Source of the DNA: Mycobacterium sp.
Lineage (GTDB): Bacteria; Actinomycetota; Actinomycetes; Mycobacteriales; Mycobacteriaceae
Length of the DNA: 64,000 nt
Reading direction: 5' to 3'
NCBI GenBank assembly: GCA_003987775.1
Contig: RXJD01000060.1
Coordinates: forward strand, 45,549 to 109,548
Positions within the stretch are counted from its first letter, which is position 1, and every line of letters starts with the position of its first letter. Under the pieces are notes generated by a model. That model was not told the origin of the DNA and ran no database searches. It saw only the letters and a list, made by a program, of their open reading frames with translations. The position numbers were made by a program, and so were the translations under genes. This document shows positions 1-9,533 of this stretch, piece after piece.

Positions 1-3000
1 CGGCTCGAGGCAGAGATTCCGCCGGTGCCGCCACCACCCCCGTCACCACCGTTGGCACCGGTTCCGCCGACGCCGCCGTTGCCACCGACGCCCGCCTGGG
101 GACCGTTGAGGACGGCGCCGCCGCCGTTGCCGCCGCGGCCGCCATTGCCGCCGTCACCGTCAACGGCCGTTACACCGTCTCGGCCGACGGTGGAGCCCGT
201 GCCGCCCTTACCGCCATACCCGCCGCTACCGCCGTCGCCGCCGCGGCCGCCAGTCCCGCCGGCCGCATCCCCCTCGGGGAAGAAGCGGGATGTGTAGTCG
301 GCGCCGTTGCCACCGCGCCCGCCGTCACCGCCGTCACCGCCGCGGCCGCCGTTGCCGCCGTCACCACCAGCACCGGTCCGGCCATCGCTGAACGACCCAC
401 CTGCTTGGGTCCTGCCGCCGAGGCCGCCTGCTCCGCCGTCCCCGCCGGCCCCGCCGTCACTCCCGCGGACACCGGCCCCGCCGTTGCCACCGTCGCCACC
501 GTTGCCGATGCCGGCCGAACCCTGCCGACCGGCGCCGCCGGCCTGGCCGGCCTGACCCTGGCCGCCGAAACCGCCGTCGCCTCCGTCCCCACCGTTGCCG
601 CCCAGCGCTCCGCCCATGCCTCCGGCCCCGCCGGCGCCTCCGACCCCGCCATCGGTGCCCGATGCGGTGGCGTTGCCGCCGTTTCCGCCGGCCCCGCCGA
701 GGCCGCCGTTGCCATAGAGCCCGCCATCGCCACCCGCCCCGCCGGCGCCGCCTGCGCCGGGGAAGTTCGCGTCCCCACCGCGGCCGCCGTTGCCGCCGTT
801 ACCACCTGCGGTCAGCGTTGTGCCAGCGGCACCGTCCGACCCTCGGGTCGAGCCACTACCGCCCGTCCCCCCGGCGCCGCCGACGCCGTTGTCGCCGCCG
901 TGGCCGCCGCGGCCGCCGGACAGTCCAGTCCCTCGAGTGGCATCGGCACCATGACCGCCGTCACCAGCCAGCCCGCCCGCACCACCCTTACCTCCGGCAC
1001 CGCCCACACCCTGAGTGCCATCGGCGTATCCGACCGCCTGCGCCCTGCCTCCCAGACCGCCGGCGCCACCGACTGCGCCAGTACCACCAGTACCGCCGTT
1101 GCTGCCGTCTCCCCCGTTCACGTCGCCACCGACTACCCCGTCGGCGCCGGTGACGCCGTTGCCGCCCGCTCCGCCTGCGCCGCCTCTGCCACCGGCCCCG
1201 CCGTCGCCACCGGCACCGGCCAGCGCTCCGCCCTTGCCGCCGGCCCCGCCGACACCACCGGCACCACCATTACTGCCGTCCTCGCCGGGCGTTCCCGGGG
1301 TGTCGCCGCCCGACCCCGGGCGGCCGGCCGCGCCATTGCCACCGGCACCACCATGACCGCCGTTGCCGTAGAGCCCGCCGTCACCACCGGCCCCACCGGC
1401 CGACCCCCGCCAGCCTTCGCCCGACGCGAACGTGTTCGTGGCATCGGTCCCGCGGCCTCCGTCGCCTCCGTTCCCACCGATGGTGGGCGTCGCCCCGGCA
1501 CTGCCGTCTGAACCTCGCACCGAGCCGCCACCGCCGCTACCGCCGGCCCCGCCCGCACCGTTGTCGCCGCCGCGCCCGCCGGCGGCCCCGTCACCGAATA
1601 ATGAGCCCCCAGCATTCGGTAGGCCGTCGGAGCCGCGGCCGCCGTCGCCGGCGGTCCCTCCGGACCCGCCCTTGCCTCCTGCCCCGCCCACGCCCTGGGT
1701 GCCGTCGTGGTAACCGGCGGCCAGCGCGTGACCGCCGAGCCCACCACTACCACCGGATCCGCCCACGCCGCCCACGCCGCCGTCACCGCCGGCGCCGCCG
1801 GTTCGGGAACCCGGGGTGTTGGGGCCGACGCCGTCAGCGCCGTCTGCGCCGTGAGCGCCGGCACCACCGGCGCCGGCCGCACCGCCGGCACCCCCGTGAC
1901 CGCCGTCGCCAGCGAGGGTTCCGCCACTGCCGCCCGCACCGCCGGCACCACCGTCCCCGCCTGTCAGGCCGTTCCCGCCGGAGGCACCTGGCGCGGCGGC
2001 GGCCGTGCCGGTGGCGCCGACCGCGCCAGCGCCGCCATCGCCACCGGTACCCCCGTTGCCGTAACGCCCGCCACCGCCACCGACCCCGCCAGTTCCGCCC
2101 TTTCCGCCGAAGGTGGTCGCGTCCGCGCCGCGGCCCCCGTTGCCGCCGTCACCGCCACTGGTCGAGTTCACGCCGTTCGAACCGTGGGCACCCGGGGTCG
2201 CGCCGACACCCCCGGCCCCGCCTGCGCCACCCATGCCTGGGTCACCGCCGGAGCCACCGGCCCCACCGATACCCGTGCCGCTGCCCGCAAATGTTCCTGT
2301 CGCGCCGCTACCGCCATGACCGGCAGCTCCACCGGCGCCACCGGTTCCGCCCGCACCGCCGGCACCCTGGCCACCCAGGAAACTGATCAGACCACCATCA
2401 CCGCCCGCTCCACCGACCCCCCCGGATCCGCCATCGCCACCGTTGCCGCCCTGGCCGCCGGCACTACCGAGAGCCGTCCCGTCGGCGCCGGATCCGCCGG
2501 CACCCCCGGCGCCACCGACGCCACCGAGACCTCCGGCGCCGCCCGCGCCGATCAACGACCCACCGCGTCCACCGACACCGCCATTGCCGCCGTCGCCGCC
2601 AACACCACCAGACTGCCCGGCCCCAGCCAGTGCGCCGTCGCCACCCGACCCTCCCCAGCCACCGGCGCCCCCCGCGCCGATCAACCCCGCAGATCCTCCC
2701 GCCCCGCCGTTGCCCCCGGTCAGGCCCTGCCCACCAGCTCCGCCGGCCCCACCGCCCCCGAACAGTTGGGCGTACCCGCCGGCACCGCCGGCGCCCCCGC
2801 TGATCGTGCCCGCACCACCGGCGCCTCCGCTGCCGCCGTTGCCGAACAACATCCCGCCCCGTCCGCCGATACCGCCGGCTCCGCCCGAGCCGGAAGCCCC
2901 GCCGATGCCGCCCGCACCACCGGCGCCGCCGTTGCCGAACAGACCCGCCGCCCCGCCGGCGCCTCCGGGCCTGCCGACCGCACCCGAGCCCCCGTCACCA

Positions 3001-3407
3001 CCATTGCCCCACAGCAGGCCCCCTGCCCCACCCGCCTGGCCGGTGCCCGGGGCTCCGGCGGTTCCGTTGCCGATCAGAGGACGCCCCAGCAACGTCTGGG
3101 TCGGCGCATTGATGAGGTCCATGGCGTTGAATGCCTCGGCTGCCGCATAGGAGCCCACGCCGGAGGTGAGCGTCTGAACAAACCGCTCGTGAAACTCCGC
3201 CACCTGCGCGTTGACCGCCTGGTATTCCTGCGCATGCGCACCGAATAATGCCGCGATCGCTGTCGACACCTCGTCCGTTCCGGCGGCCAGCACCGCAGAC
3301 GTCGAACCCGCAGCCACCGCATTCGCGGCCGTGACGGAGGCCCCGATACGGGCCAGGTCCGAAGCCGCGGCGCTGGCCAACTGCGGCGCTACACGCACAA
3401 AAGACAT
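1..3407 (-). CDS. PE_PGRS family protein, N-terminal part (3' end outside window)
   Basis: The protein starts [20 protein letters not shown], a typical PE domain of about 95 residues. The PE secretion signature YxxxE is seen as YAAAE at residues 87-91, followed by a GRPLIGNG linker at about 108-115. From there to the window edge the frame encodes Gly-Gly-X repeats with LFGNGG and LIGAGG modules, which is the PGRS region. The frame stays open for 1135 codons and no stop is reached. GGAGGT sits 4 bases before the ATG. PE proteins are exported by type VII secretion and displayed on the cell surface; the specific role of this one is unknown. It lies directly downstream of cdsA, with about 240 bases between them. 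Confidence 0.93.
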   Translation of the reverse strand, partial: MSFVRVAPQLASAAASDLARIGASVTAANAVAAGSTSAVLAAGTDEVSTAIAALFGAHAQEYQAVNAQVAEFHERFVQTLTSGVGSYAAAEAFNAMDLINAPTQTLLGRPLIGNGTAGAPGTGQAGGAGGLLWGNGGDGGSGAVGRPGGAGGAAGLFGNGGAGGAGGIGGASGSGGAGGIGGRGGMLFGNGGSGGAGGAGTISGGAGGAGGYAQLFGGGGAGGAGGQGLTGGNGGAGGSAGLIGAGGAGGWGGSGGDGALAGAGQSGGVGGDGGNGGVGGRGGSLIGAGGAGGLGGVGGAGGAGGSGADGTALGSAGGQGGNGGDGGSGGVGGAGGDGGLISFLGGQGAGGAGGTGGAGGAAGHGGSGATGTFAGSGTGIGGAGGSGGDPGMGGAGGAGGVGATPGAHGSNGVNSTSGGDGGNGGRGADATTFGGKGGTGGVGGGGGRYGNGGTGGDGGAGAVGATGTAAAAPGASGGNGLTGGDGGAGGAGGSGGTLAGDGGHGGAGGAAGAGGAGAHGADGADGVGPNTPGSRTGGAGGDGGVGGVGGSGGSGGLGGHALAAGYHDGTQGVGGAGGKGGSGGTAGDGGRGSDGLPNAGGSLFGDGAAGGRGGDNGAGGAGGSGGGGSVRGSDGSAGATPTIGGNGGDGGRGTDATNTFASGEGWRGSAGGAGGDGGLYGNGGHGGAGGNGAAGRPGSGGDTPGTPGEDGSNGGAGGVGGAGGKGGALAGAGGDGGAGGRGGAGGAGGNGVTGADGVVGGDVNGGDGSNGGTGGTGAVGGAGGLGGRAQAVGYADGTQGVGGAGGKGGAGGLAGDGGHGADATRGTGLSGGRGGHGGDNGVGGAGGTGGSGSTRGSDGAAGTTLTAGGNGGNGGRGGDANFPGAGGAGGAGGDGGLYGNGGLGGAGGNGGNATASGTDGGVGGAGGAGGMGGALGGNGGDGGDGGFGGQGQAGQAGGAGRQGSAGIGNGGDGGNGGAGVRGSDGGAGGDGGAGGLGGRTQAGGSFSDGRTGAGGDGGNGGRGGDGGDGGRGGNGADYTSRFFPEGDAAGGTGGRGGDGGSGGYGGKGGTGSTVGRDGVTAVDGDGGNGGRGGNGGGAVLNGPQAGVGGNGGVGGTGANGGDGGGGGTGGISASS

Positions 3408-3497
3408 CGCGACCTCCGAGCACCCGATTCAGGAAGATACTGTCGCCGCGATCCTGACCAGCGGATACGCCGAAGTCAACGGCCTAGCGACAAGTGA

Positions 3498-3520
3498 GAC
3501 CGCGCTGCGGCGACGCGGTC
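3498..3520 (-). terminator. Hairpin between cdsA and the PE_PGRS gene
   Basis: GACCGCG (3498-3504) pairs perfectly with CGCGGTC (3514-3520) across a 9-base loop. An alternative outer pairing, GTGAGAC with GTCTCAC, also exists. It lies about 125 bases downstream of the cdsA stop and about 90 bases upstream of the PE_PGRS start, with no T-run. It may end pyrH-frr-cdsA transcription or form part of the PE_PGRS leader. Confidence 0.3.
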
Positions 3521-3643
3521 GTGCGGCTGTCTCACCCCGCGGGCCGGACGTGCGGATATCCGGTCGATGAGCTTTATCGGCGTCTCACGGCGTGACAGAT
3601 TGATCCGCCGCCCGGCGACCGGAATCGACCAGCCGGCGGTGTC

Positions 3644-4585
3644 TCAGGGCAACAGCGTCAGAACGGTCCAGGCGGCCACCGCGGACGGCAGGATGCCGTC
3701 GAGCCGGTCCATCAGACCGCCGTGGCCGGGCAGCAGCCGCCCCATGTCCTTGATCCCCAGATCACGCTTCACCTGGGACTCGATCAGGTCGCCGAGCGTG
3801 GTCGTCAGCACGAACAGCAAACCCAGCAGCGCGCCGACCCACCACAATTTGCCGGCCAGAAAAGTGGCCGTCAGGATCGTCGCGGTGATGCCGAAGACCA
3901 GCGAGCCGCCGAAGCCCTCCCAGGACTTCTTCGGGCTGATCATCGGAACCATCGGATGTTTGCCGAACAGTGCTCCCACCGCGTATCCGCCGGTGTCGGA
4001 GCACACGACGGCGATCATCATGCAGAACACCCAGCCCGGGCCGTGCTGAGGGTCATAGACCAGCATCGCGGCGAACGACGCGAACAACGGGACCCAGACG
4101 CACAGGAACACGGTGGCCGAGACGTCGCGCAGGTAGTTCCTCGCCGGTGGCACACCGTCGGCTGCTGCCTGATCATCGGCGGCCGGCTTCTCCTGCATGA
4201 ACAACCGCCAGATCATGCAGACCACCACCATGCCGCCGAATCCGGCGAGCGCGCCGACGGCCCGGTACGGCCAGGTCAGCCAGACCGTCACCTGGCCACC
4301 GATCAGCAGCGGGATAACCGGGATCAGATACCCGGCCTCACGCAACCGGCGGACCACCTCATGGCTGGCCACCACGGTGGCCAGTGCGCAGTACGCGACC
4401 CAGAAATGCGGAAACCAGAGCAAGGTCGCGATGAGGACCGCGCCGATGCTGGCGCCCACCGCGATCGCCGCCGGCAGATCGCGCCCGGCCCGGGACGTCT
4501 TCTTCACCGGCTCGGTGGAGACGTGTGCCGGTTCATGGGCCGGTTCGTCGGACGGGCTTCCGGTGCCGGCATCGTAGGTTGCCAC
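3644..4585 (-). CDS. cdsA: Phosphatidate cytidylyltransferase (CDP-diacylglycerol synthase)
   Basis: This integral membrane enzyme turns phosphatidic acid and CTP into CDP-diacylglycerol, the precursor of phosphatidylinositol, cardiolipin and phosphatidylethanolamine. The protein has about 313 residues and many hydrophobic segments. Near the C-terminus it carries the CDP-DAG synthase signature: SQVKRDLGIKD followed by LPGHGGLMDRLD. The GTG at 4585 gives MATYDAGTGSP, which matches the family N-terminus as I recall it; a TTG three codons upstream (4594) is the alternative, and neither has a strong ribosome-binding site. It follows frr by about 30 bases, in the pyrH-frr-cdsA order usual for mycobacteria. 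Confidence 0.95.
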   Translation of the reverse strand: MATYDAGTGSPSDEPAHEPAHVSTEPVKKTSRAGRDLPAAIAVGASIGAVLIATLLWFPHFWVAYCALATVVASHEVVRRLREAGYLIPVIPLLIGGQVTVWLTWPYRAVGALAGFGGMVVVCMIWRLFMQEKPAADDQAAADGVPPARNYLRDVSATVFLCVWVPLFASFAAMLVYDPQHGPGWVFCMMIAVVCSDTGGYAVGALFGKHPMVPMISPKKSWEGFGGSLVFGITATILTATFLAGKLWWVGALLGLLFVLTTTLGDLIESQVKRDLGIKDMGRLLPGHGGLMDRLDGILPSAVAAWTVLTLLP

Positions 4586-4617
4586 GGACGTCAATGGACT
4601 GAGCTGCGGGGTGGTCG

Positions 4618-5175
4618 TCAGACCTCCAGCAGCTCGGCTTCCTTGTGTTTGACCAGCTCGTCGATCTGGGCGACGTACTGGTGGGTGGCCTTCTCCAGGT
4701 CCTTCTCCGCGCGCCCGACCTCGTCCTCGCCGGCCTCGCCGTCCTTGCGGATGCGGTGCAGCTCCTCCATCGCCTTGCGGCGGATATTGCGCACCGAGAC
4801 CCGGGCGTCTTCGCCTTTGGACTTCGCCTGCTTGACCAGCTCCCGGCGCCGTTCCTCGGTGAGCTGCGGTATGGCGACCCGGATGATGGTGCCGTCGTTG
4901 GTGGGGTTGACTCCCAGGTCAGAGTTGCGGATCGCGTTCTCGATGGCGTTCAGCTGGCCGGCCTCGTAGGGCTTGATCACCACCATCCGCGCCTCGGGAA
5001 CGTTGATGCTGGCCATCTGGGTGATCGGCGTCATGGCGCCGTAGTAGTCGATCGCGATCCGGGAGAACATTCCCGGGTTCGCCCGGCCGGTCCGGATGGT
5101 GGAGAGGTCGTCACGGGCCACCGATACGGCCTTTTCCATCTTCTCCTCGGCATCGAAGAGAGCCTCGTCAATCAC
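4618..5175 (-). CDS. frr: Ribosome recycling factor
   Basis: The factor releases ribosomes from mRNA after termination, together with EF-G. The 185-residue protein is nearly collinear with the known family: [13 protein letters not shown] at the start, the conserved core [10 protein letters not shown], and the end [12 protein letters not shown]. The start is the GTG at 5175, supported by GGAAGGAG eight bases upstream. The reading frame extends further upstream, but those residues are not family-like. It lies between pyrH and cdsA on the same strand. Confidence 0.97.
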   Translation of the reverse strand: MIDEALFDAEEKMEKAVSVARDDLSTIRTGRANPGMFSRIAIDYYGAMTPITQMASINVPEARMVVIKPYEAGQLNAIENAIRNSDLGVNPTNDGTIIRVAIPQLTEERRRELVKQAKSKGEDARVSVRNIRRKAMEELHRIRKDGEAGEDEVGRAEKDLEKATHQYVAQIDELVKHKEAELLEV

Positions 5176-5182
5176 GTGCGCC

Positions 5183-5225
5183 GCTCCTTCCCCCGCAAGC
5201 GGGTGGTGCCCCCGCATCGGTGCTA
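5183..5225. repeat. Small palindromic intergenic element in the pyrH-frr gap
   Basis: CCCGC-AA-GCGGG forms a short hairpin flanked by C-runs on one strand and G-runs on the other. Read on the minus strand it ends in the GGGGAAGGAG that acts as the frr ribosome-binding site. From memory, similar CCCGCTTGCGGGGG strings occur in many mycobacterial intergenic regions, so this may be a dispersed repeat recruited as a leader. Confidence 0.35.
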
Positions 5226-5266
5226 GCTGCATCGTCGCAAGCGCGGACCATTATTTCGTCTTCCCG

Positions 5267-6034
5267 TCAGGTGGTGACCAACGTCCCGATTTTCTCACCT
5301 GCCACCGCCCGGGCGATATTGCCGTCGGTCAGCAGGTTGAACACCAGGATCGGCATGCCATTGTCCATACACAGACTGAACGCGGTGGCATCGGCCACCC
5401 GCAGGCCGCGGTCGATGACCTCACGGTGGCTGATCGCGGTGAGCAACTCGGCGTCGGGATTCTCGCGAGGGTCCTCGGCGAACACACCGTCGACCGCCTT
5501 GGCCATCAGCACCACTTCGGCGCCGATCTCGAGGGCCCGCTGTGCGGCAGTGGTGTCGGTGGAGAAGTAGGGCAGTCCCATACCCGCGCCGAAGATCACC
5601 ACGCGACCCTTCTCCAGGTGCCGCACCGCGCGCAGCGGCAGGTAGGGCTCGGCCACCTGACCCATCGTGATCGCCGTCTGGACGCGGGTGGCGATGCCTT
5701 CCTTCTCCAGGAAGTCCTGCAGCGCAAGGCTGTTCATCACGGTACCGAGCATGCCCATGTAATCCGAACGGGTGCGTTCCATACCGCGCTGTTGCAGCTG
5801 CGCACCACGGAAGAAGTTGCCGCCGCCGATCACGACGGCGACCTGCACGCCGCTGCGGACCACTTCGGCGATCTGCCGGGCCACCAGCGCGACGACGTCG
5901 GGATCCAGCCCGACTTGCCCCCCACCGAACATCTCGCCACCGAGCTTGAGCAGCACGCGCGAGTACTTCGACGACGAGCCGTTAATCCTTGGAGCCGCCG
6001 AGCCGGCGGCGTCGGGCTCCCTGGACTCCGTCAT
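5267..6034 (-). CDS. pyrH: UMP kinase
   Basis: UMP kinase phosphorylates UMP to UDP with ATP in pyrimidine nucleotide synthesis. It is a hexameric enzyme of the amino acid kinase fold, unrelated to eukaryotic UMP kinases. The 255-residue protein has a variable N-tail of about 23 residues, then [14 protein letters not shown] (Lys30), the GGGNFFRG loop at about 70-77, and the uridine-binding part near [17 protein letters not shown]. It ends in [17 protein letters not shown] sits four bases before the ATG. It is the first gene of the set with frr and cdsA. Confidence 0.97.
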   Translation of the reverse strand: MTESREPDAAGSAAPRINGSSSKYSRVLLKLGGEMFGGGQVGLDPDVVALVARQIAEVVRSGVQVAVVIGGGNFFRGAQLQQRGMERTRSDYMGMLGTVMNSLALQDFLEKEGIATRVQTAITMGQVAEPYLPLRAVRHLEKGRVVIFGAGMGLPYFSTDTTAAQRALEIGAEVVLMAKAVDGVFAEDPRENPDAELLTAISHREVIDRGLRVADATAFSLCMDNGMPILVFNLLTDGNIARAVAGEKIGTLVTT

Positions 6035-6104
6035 CAGTCTCCTCGCATGAGAGTGCCATCCCGGTCACCACCCCGGAACGGCGCCTCATCATCCTGCCTC
6101 ATAG

Positions 6105-6120
6105 CCACGCTCTGGCGTGG
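6105..6120. other. Small hairpin in the pyrH/CsbD divergent region
   Basis: CCACGC-TCTG-GCGTGG is a perfect 6-base-pair stem within the 275-base divergent region (6035-6309) that must hold promoters for pyrH and for the CsbD gene. I could not assign convincing -35/-10 pairs in this region. Confidence 0.25.
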
Positions 6121-6309
6121 GCGGGGTGCACAATCTCCCCGCTCATGTTTGACCGCCGCAGGGTGGGGGAATCCGCAGCACGCGGCGATCGATCGGCGTC
6201 TTGAGAAGCAGGACCCGCATCGTCATGAAGCAGCGGTCGTTTCTTCGACCGGTGAACCCACCCCCGAAGACCCGTCGTCGCTGATGCGACGGCCAGTGAG
6301 AGGAACACC

Positions 6310-6546
6310 ATGGCGGACAGCAACTCCGGCCCGGCTGAAGCAGTCAAGGGAATCGTCGAGGACGTCAAAGGTAAGGCCAAGGAAGCCGTCGGTACCGTGA
6401 CCGGGCGCGGTGACCTGGTCAACGAGGGCGAAGCGCAGCAGGACAAGGCCGAGGCGCAGCGCGAGGCGGCCAAGAAGGAAGCCCAGGCGGAGGCTGCCCG
6501 CGGTGCCGCCCAGGTCGCCGAGGAACGGCAGAAGTCCAACCAGTAG
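6310..6546 (+). CDS. CsbD-family general stress protein
   Basis: The 78-residue protein is hydrophilic, rich in Ala, Glu, Lys and Gln, and has no membrane segment. It has the CsbD-like core VKGKAKEAVGTVTGRGDLVNEGEAQQDKA, followed by an Ala/Glu/Lys helical tail. CsbD proteins are induced by the general stress response in many bacteria, but their biochemical role is not known. AGAGGA lies five bases before the ATG. The gene stands alone, divergent from pyrH, and is followed by a strong hairpin. It does not belong to the M. tuberculosis order here as I recall it. Confidence 0.8.
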   Translation: MADSNSGPAEAVKGIVEDVKGKAKEAVGTVTGRGDLVNEGEAQQDKAEAQREAAKKEAQAEAARGAAQVAEERQKSNQ

Positions 6547-6559
6547 AGCTTGTTTCGAG

Positions 6560-6595
6560 GATGGGCCCGGTCTGTGCATACGGACCGGGTCCATC
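6560..6595 (+). terminator. Terminator-like hairpin after the CsbD gene
   Basis: GATGGGCCCGGTC (6560-6572) pairs with GACCGGGTCCATC (6583-6595), giving a 13-base-pair stem with one G-T wobble and a 10-base loop. It begins 14 bases after the stop. Only a weak T-run follows (GAACTTT), as is common in mycobacteria. Confidence 0.65.
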
Positions 6596-6767
6596 GAACT
6601 TTGCGGAGAAGTCGCCGTTTCGCAGTACCCGCGGTATCAAAAATGGAATAATCGCACGCTGAACGGGGTATTCGGCCTTCCGTCGGGGCGGCATCTCTAC
6701 CGGAGGTGACGAAGGGGTCGGAGGATGGTTCGCTGGGATTGCGGGCACCTAGGTTTGGAGATGGCGG

Positions 6768-7499
6768 TTGGACGTTCTTCTGCTCACCAATGAGGCCGAC
6801 TTTCAATCCGCGTTGCCCACTTTGGACACGTTCGCCCTGACCGTTCGCGTCGCACCTCTGGGCGACGGCGAAGTCGGCCTCACCGAGGGCGCGGATGTCG
6901 CCATCATCGATTCCCGCACCGACCTGGTGGCCGCCCGCTCGGCTTGCCGGCACCTGACGGCCAATCGGCCGGAACTGGCTGTTGTCGCCGTGGTGGCGCC
7001 GGCCGATTTCGTCGAAGTCGACATCGACTGGAACTTCGACGACGTGTTGCTGGCCGCGGCCGGTGCCGCCGAGTTACAGGCTCGACTGCGCCTGGCCATC
7101 ACCCGCCGACGCAAGGCCGTCGGCGGCACGCTGGAGTTCGGCGACCTGCTGCTCCATCCGGCCAGCTACACGGTGTCCCTGCACGGCAAGGACCTGGGCC
7201 TGACGCTCACCGAGTTCAAATTGCTGAATTTCCTTGTGCAGCATGCTGGTCGGGCCTTCAGCCGGACGCGCCTGATGCATGAGGTGTGGGGTTACGAGAG
7301 CAACGGCCGGGTGCGCACCGTCGACGTGCACGTGCGGCGGTTGCGCGCCAAGCTCGGCCCCGCGCATGAGTCCATGGTCGATACCGTGCGGGGCGTCGGG
7401 TATATGGCGGTGTCTCCCCCGCAACCGCGCTGGATCGTCGGCGAGCCGATGCTCAATCCGGTGTGGACGGAATTCGACCGCGACTCAATCGCCCAGTAA
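6768..7499 (+). CDS. GlnR-like OmpR-family transcriptional regulator (Rv2884-type)
   Basis: The protein of 243 residues has an atypical receiver domain (about 1-115) and an OmpR/PhoB winged helix (about 125-225). The winged helix is clear: LTLTEFKLLNFLVQHAGRAFSR, then VWGYESNGRVRTVDVHVRRLRAKLG and VRGVGYMA. The receiver lacks the usual acidic pair near its start and the conserved Lys; an Asp remains in VAIIDSRTDL. This resembles GlnR, whose receiver is not switched by normal phosphorylation. The start is the TTG at 6768 with GGAG upstream. No partner histidine kinase lies nearby. Target genes are unknown; nitrogen-related control is only a guess from the similarity. Confidence 0.85.
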   Translation: MDVLLLTNEADFQSALPTLDTFALTVRVAPLGDGEVGLTEGADVAIIDSRTDLVAARSACRHLTANRPELAVVAVVAPADFVEVDIDWNFDDVLLAAAGAAELQARLRLAITRRRKAVGGTLEFGDLLLHPASYTVSLHGKDLGLTLTEFKLLNFLVQHAGRAFSRTRLMHEVWGYESNGRVRTVDVHVRRLRAKLGPAHESMVDTVRGVGYMAVSPPQPRWIVGEPMLNPVWTEFDRDSIAQ

Positions 7500-7511
7500 G
7501 CGGGCGCACGG

Positions 7512-8450
7512 TCAGCCGAACACCGGCAGTGCCCGCTTGCGGGCCAGCGCATCCATGCCGCGCTGGATGCTGTCCTGGACCTCGCGGTACTTGGCGTCGA
7601 CGTAATCCTCATCCTCGGCGCGTTCGGGGTCGTGATCCAGCTCGATCGGCGGCATGAACCGGGTCCTGATCTTGGCCGGTAGCGGCAGCTGCGGCAGCGC
7701 CGCCGGCGCGATACCCCAGGGCAGCGAGATCGCCACGGGGAACACCTTGAGCCGAAACAGCTTGTCCAGCCGCAACATTCGGGAGAGACGGTCACCACGG
7801 ATGAGCACCGGCATGGCGTCGGCGCCACCGACGGTGGCGATCGGCACAATCGGGACGCCGGCGCGGATCGCCATCTTCACAAAGCCCTTGCGCCCGGCCA
7901 GGATCGCGCGGTCGCGTTCGACCCACGGCCGTAATGAGTCCACCTCGCCGCCAGGCCACAGCGCCACGTCGCGTCCCTCGGCGAGTGCGGTCGCGATGGC
8001 ATCCGGCGCCGCCGGCAGCACGCCCATCGCGCGGAAGTACTTGCCGATACCCGGAATGGCCATCAGCGCGTCGTGGGCCGTGCCGTGCAACGGGCGGTCG
8101 GGGCCGAACCGTCGCCACCATTGCAGGCCGACCGTCCATGCGTCCCAGACGAACGGCGCGCCCGAGTGGATGCCGATCAACAGCGCGGGTGCCGGGCCGA
8201 TGTTCTCCCAGCCGTCGATCTCCATGCGAAACCAATAGTCCACCAACGCATTCCAGAAAAACTTCTGGCGGTGCATGGTGTCCTCGTCCTGGCCTTCGAG
8301 GTCCCACGCGCCGGCGCGCTGCGCCACCCAGCCGCTGACGCCGCCGTCCTGCTTGTCGCGCTTCTTCTGCATGGCCGTCCGCGCGTCGTCGGCGAATCGC
8401 TGCGCCTGATCGCGGACTACCGGCGGCCGGTGGTCTGTGGTGTGGGTCAT
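7512..8450 (-). CDS. Lysophospholipid/glycerolipid acyltransferase-like protein (LPLAT family)
   Basis: The 312-residue protein contains an acyltransferase core of the LPLAT superfamily: LLIGIHSGAPFVWDAW (His95 to Asp103), and later VALWPGGEVDSLRP followed by IRAGVPIVPIATVGGAD. The spacing His-x7-Asp and the HSG string look more like the MGAT/DGAT-like branch than a classic PlsC (HxxxxD). It probably moves a fatty acyl group onto a lipid acceptor at the membrane; the substrate cannot be read from the sequence. It is convergent with the GlnR-like regulator, 12 bases apart. Confidence 0.75.
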   Translation of the reverse strand: MTHTTDHRPPVVRDQAQRFADDARTAMQKKRDKQDGGVSGWVAQRAGAWDLEGQDEDTMHRQKFFWNALVDYWFRMEIDGWENIGPAPALLIGIHSGAPFVWDAWTVGLQWWRRFGPDRPLHGTAHDALMAIPGIGKYFRAMGVLPAAPDAIATALAEGRDVALWPGGEVDSLRPWVERDRAILAGRKGFVKMAIRAGVPIVPIATVGGADAMPVLIRGDRLSRMLRLDKLFRLKVFPVAISLPWGIAPAALPQLPLPAKIRTRFMPPIELDHDPERAEDEDYVDAKYREVQDSIQRGMDALARKRALPVFG

Positions 8451-8517
8451 ACCGTGTTCATACCCACAACGCGCATAGACAACTCACATTGCTGCCGGCT
8501 CCTGCCGCGAACAGCAA

Positions 8518-8549
8518 CCTCCCCGCGCCATGGCCGTGGCGCGGGGAGG
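8518..8549 (-). terminator. Strong GC hairpin after the MPT63-like gene
   Basis: A perfect 13-base-pair stem, CCTCCCCGCGCCA with TGGCGCGGGGAGG, closes a 6-base loop. It starts 12 bases after the stop of the MPT63-like gene. There is no T-run, the form often seen for mycobacterial intrinsic terminators. Confidence 0.75.
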
Positions 8550-8561
8550 GGGCGATGCTGG

Positions 8562-9221
8562 TTAGCTCTGCTGAATCGGCTCGTTAGGCGTCATCCCAGG
8601 AGCCGGGTTCGGCTGGCCCGGTGCGGTGTTGGGCTGGCCGGGCATGGTGTTCGGCTGGCCGGGCATGGTGTTCGGCTGGCCGGGCATGGTGTTCGGCAGC
8701 TGGCCCGTCTGGCCCGGGACCGAGTTGGGCGCCGGTGCGCTCGCCGGGTTGGTGTCCCACACCAGCACGTCCTGCATGCCGTCGTTGTAGACGACCTCGC
8801 TCGGTGCCGGCCCGGTCACGTCAAAGTAGATCTTGCCGGTCGAGGTGCCGCCCTGGGTGATCGGAGCGGGGCTCAGACCCTGCGGGGTGGCCGGCGCACT
8901 GATCACCCGGTAGTTCTGCTCGCCGGCGCGGGCATTGAAGTTGGACACGACCGGAGTCACCACGCCGCTGTTGGCGCGGGCGTTGATGTCGGCCTGCCAC
9001 AGCTGGCCCTGCGGGGTGTAACCGGGGATGGTCACGTTGGCCGGCTGCAGGTTGCTGACGGTGTAGTCGGTAACCAGCGCGCCGTCGACCAGTGTTTGCG
9101 GGGTGCCGAGTCCCTCGGGGACGCCGGGCGTGGCCGACGCGGCCGCCGCACCGAAAAGGCTCACTGCCGCAATTCCCGCGGCTGCGATGGCAGTTTTAGC
9201 AGTGGTGGTGGTGAACTTCAC
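8562..9221 (-). CDS. Secreted MPT63-like antigen with proline-rich repeat tail
   Basis: The first 30 residues form a classic Sec signal peptide ending ASA, so the mature protein is exported. Residues about 40-165 match the MPT63 (DUF1942) fold as I recall it: VTDYTVSNL, TIPGYTPQGQLWQADINARA, GVVTPVVSNFNARA and TGKIYFDVTGPAPS. MPT63 is a small immunoglobulin-like secreted mycobacterial antigen of unknown function. Unlike MPT63, this protein has a C-terminal extension of about 45 residues made of PGQPNTM repeats. GTG start with GAGAGGA six bases upstream. The gene is monocistronic with its own terminator. Confidence 0.85.
   Translation of the reverse strand: MKFTTTTAKTAIAAAGIAAVSLFGAAAASATPGVPEGLGTPQTLVDGALVTDYTVSNLQPANVTIPGYTPQGQLWQADINARANSGVVTPVVSNFNARAGEQNYRVISAPATPQGLSPAPITQGGTSTGKIYFDVTGPAPSEVVYNDGMQDVLVWDTNPASAPAPNSVPGQTGQLPNTMPGQPNTMPGQPNTMPGQPNTAPGQPNPAPGMTPNEPIQQS
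8611..8694 (-). repeat. 21-base tandem repeats encoding PGQPNTM
   Basis: Three identical 21-base units (8632-8652, 8653-8673, 8674-8694) and one diverged unit before them encode the heptad tail of the MPT63-like protein. Perfect identity at DNA level suggests recent copy-number change. Confidence 0.85.
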
Positions 9222-9533
9222 GCTGAATCCTCTCCGTTGGTGTCGTTCGAGGCGGCGCGCGCCCTTGACTCAAGCGCTCAACCGCACCCCGGTCGCATTA
9301 CCGGTGCCGCCGCGGCTCAAACACCCGCAGGTGCCGAAACCGTCACCTGCGAGCTTTCTAGCTGGGCAAACATCGCGAATTTGATTTGGGCCACATCCAA
9401 TTCGCCGACTCACTTGCGCAACACCGGTCACTGCATTTGGGCGGAGACCGAATTGGCGGCGATTTACTGATTCGCGGAATCGCGCGGCTTTGTTCGCCGA
9501 CGCCCAGGCCGCTGATATGTCAATATCCCTGAT
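9222..9533. other. Intergenic region between the MPT63-like gene and marR
   Basis: This 312-base divergent region has a lower GC content between 9361 and 9480. It holds the ribosome-binding site of the MPT63-like gene at its left end and the MarR operator candidate at its right end. I see no RNA gene or extra coding region. Confidence 0.5.

Noticed and set aside
1-3100. Repetitive look suggesting CRISPR or a satellite
   Set aside because: The repeats are short GCC/ACC-type codon repeats without constant spacing or unique spacers; they are PGRS coding repeats.
405-3248. Long plus-strand frames (368 and 513 codons) opposite the PE_PGRS gene
   Set aside because: They are in register with the minus-strand Gly-Gly-X codons and encode Ala/Thr/Pro-rich strings with no domain; the minus frame has a clear PE domain and ribosome-binding site.
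5096-6400. A 434-codon plus-strand frame opposite frr and pyrH
   Set aside because: It is antisense to two certain genes and has shadow composition.
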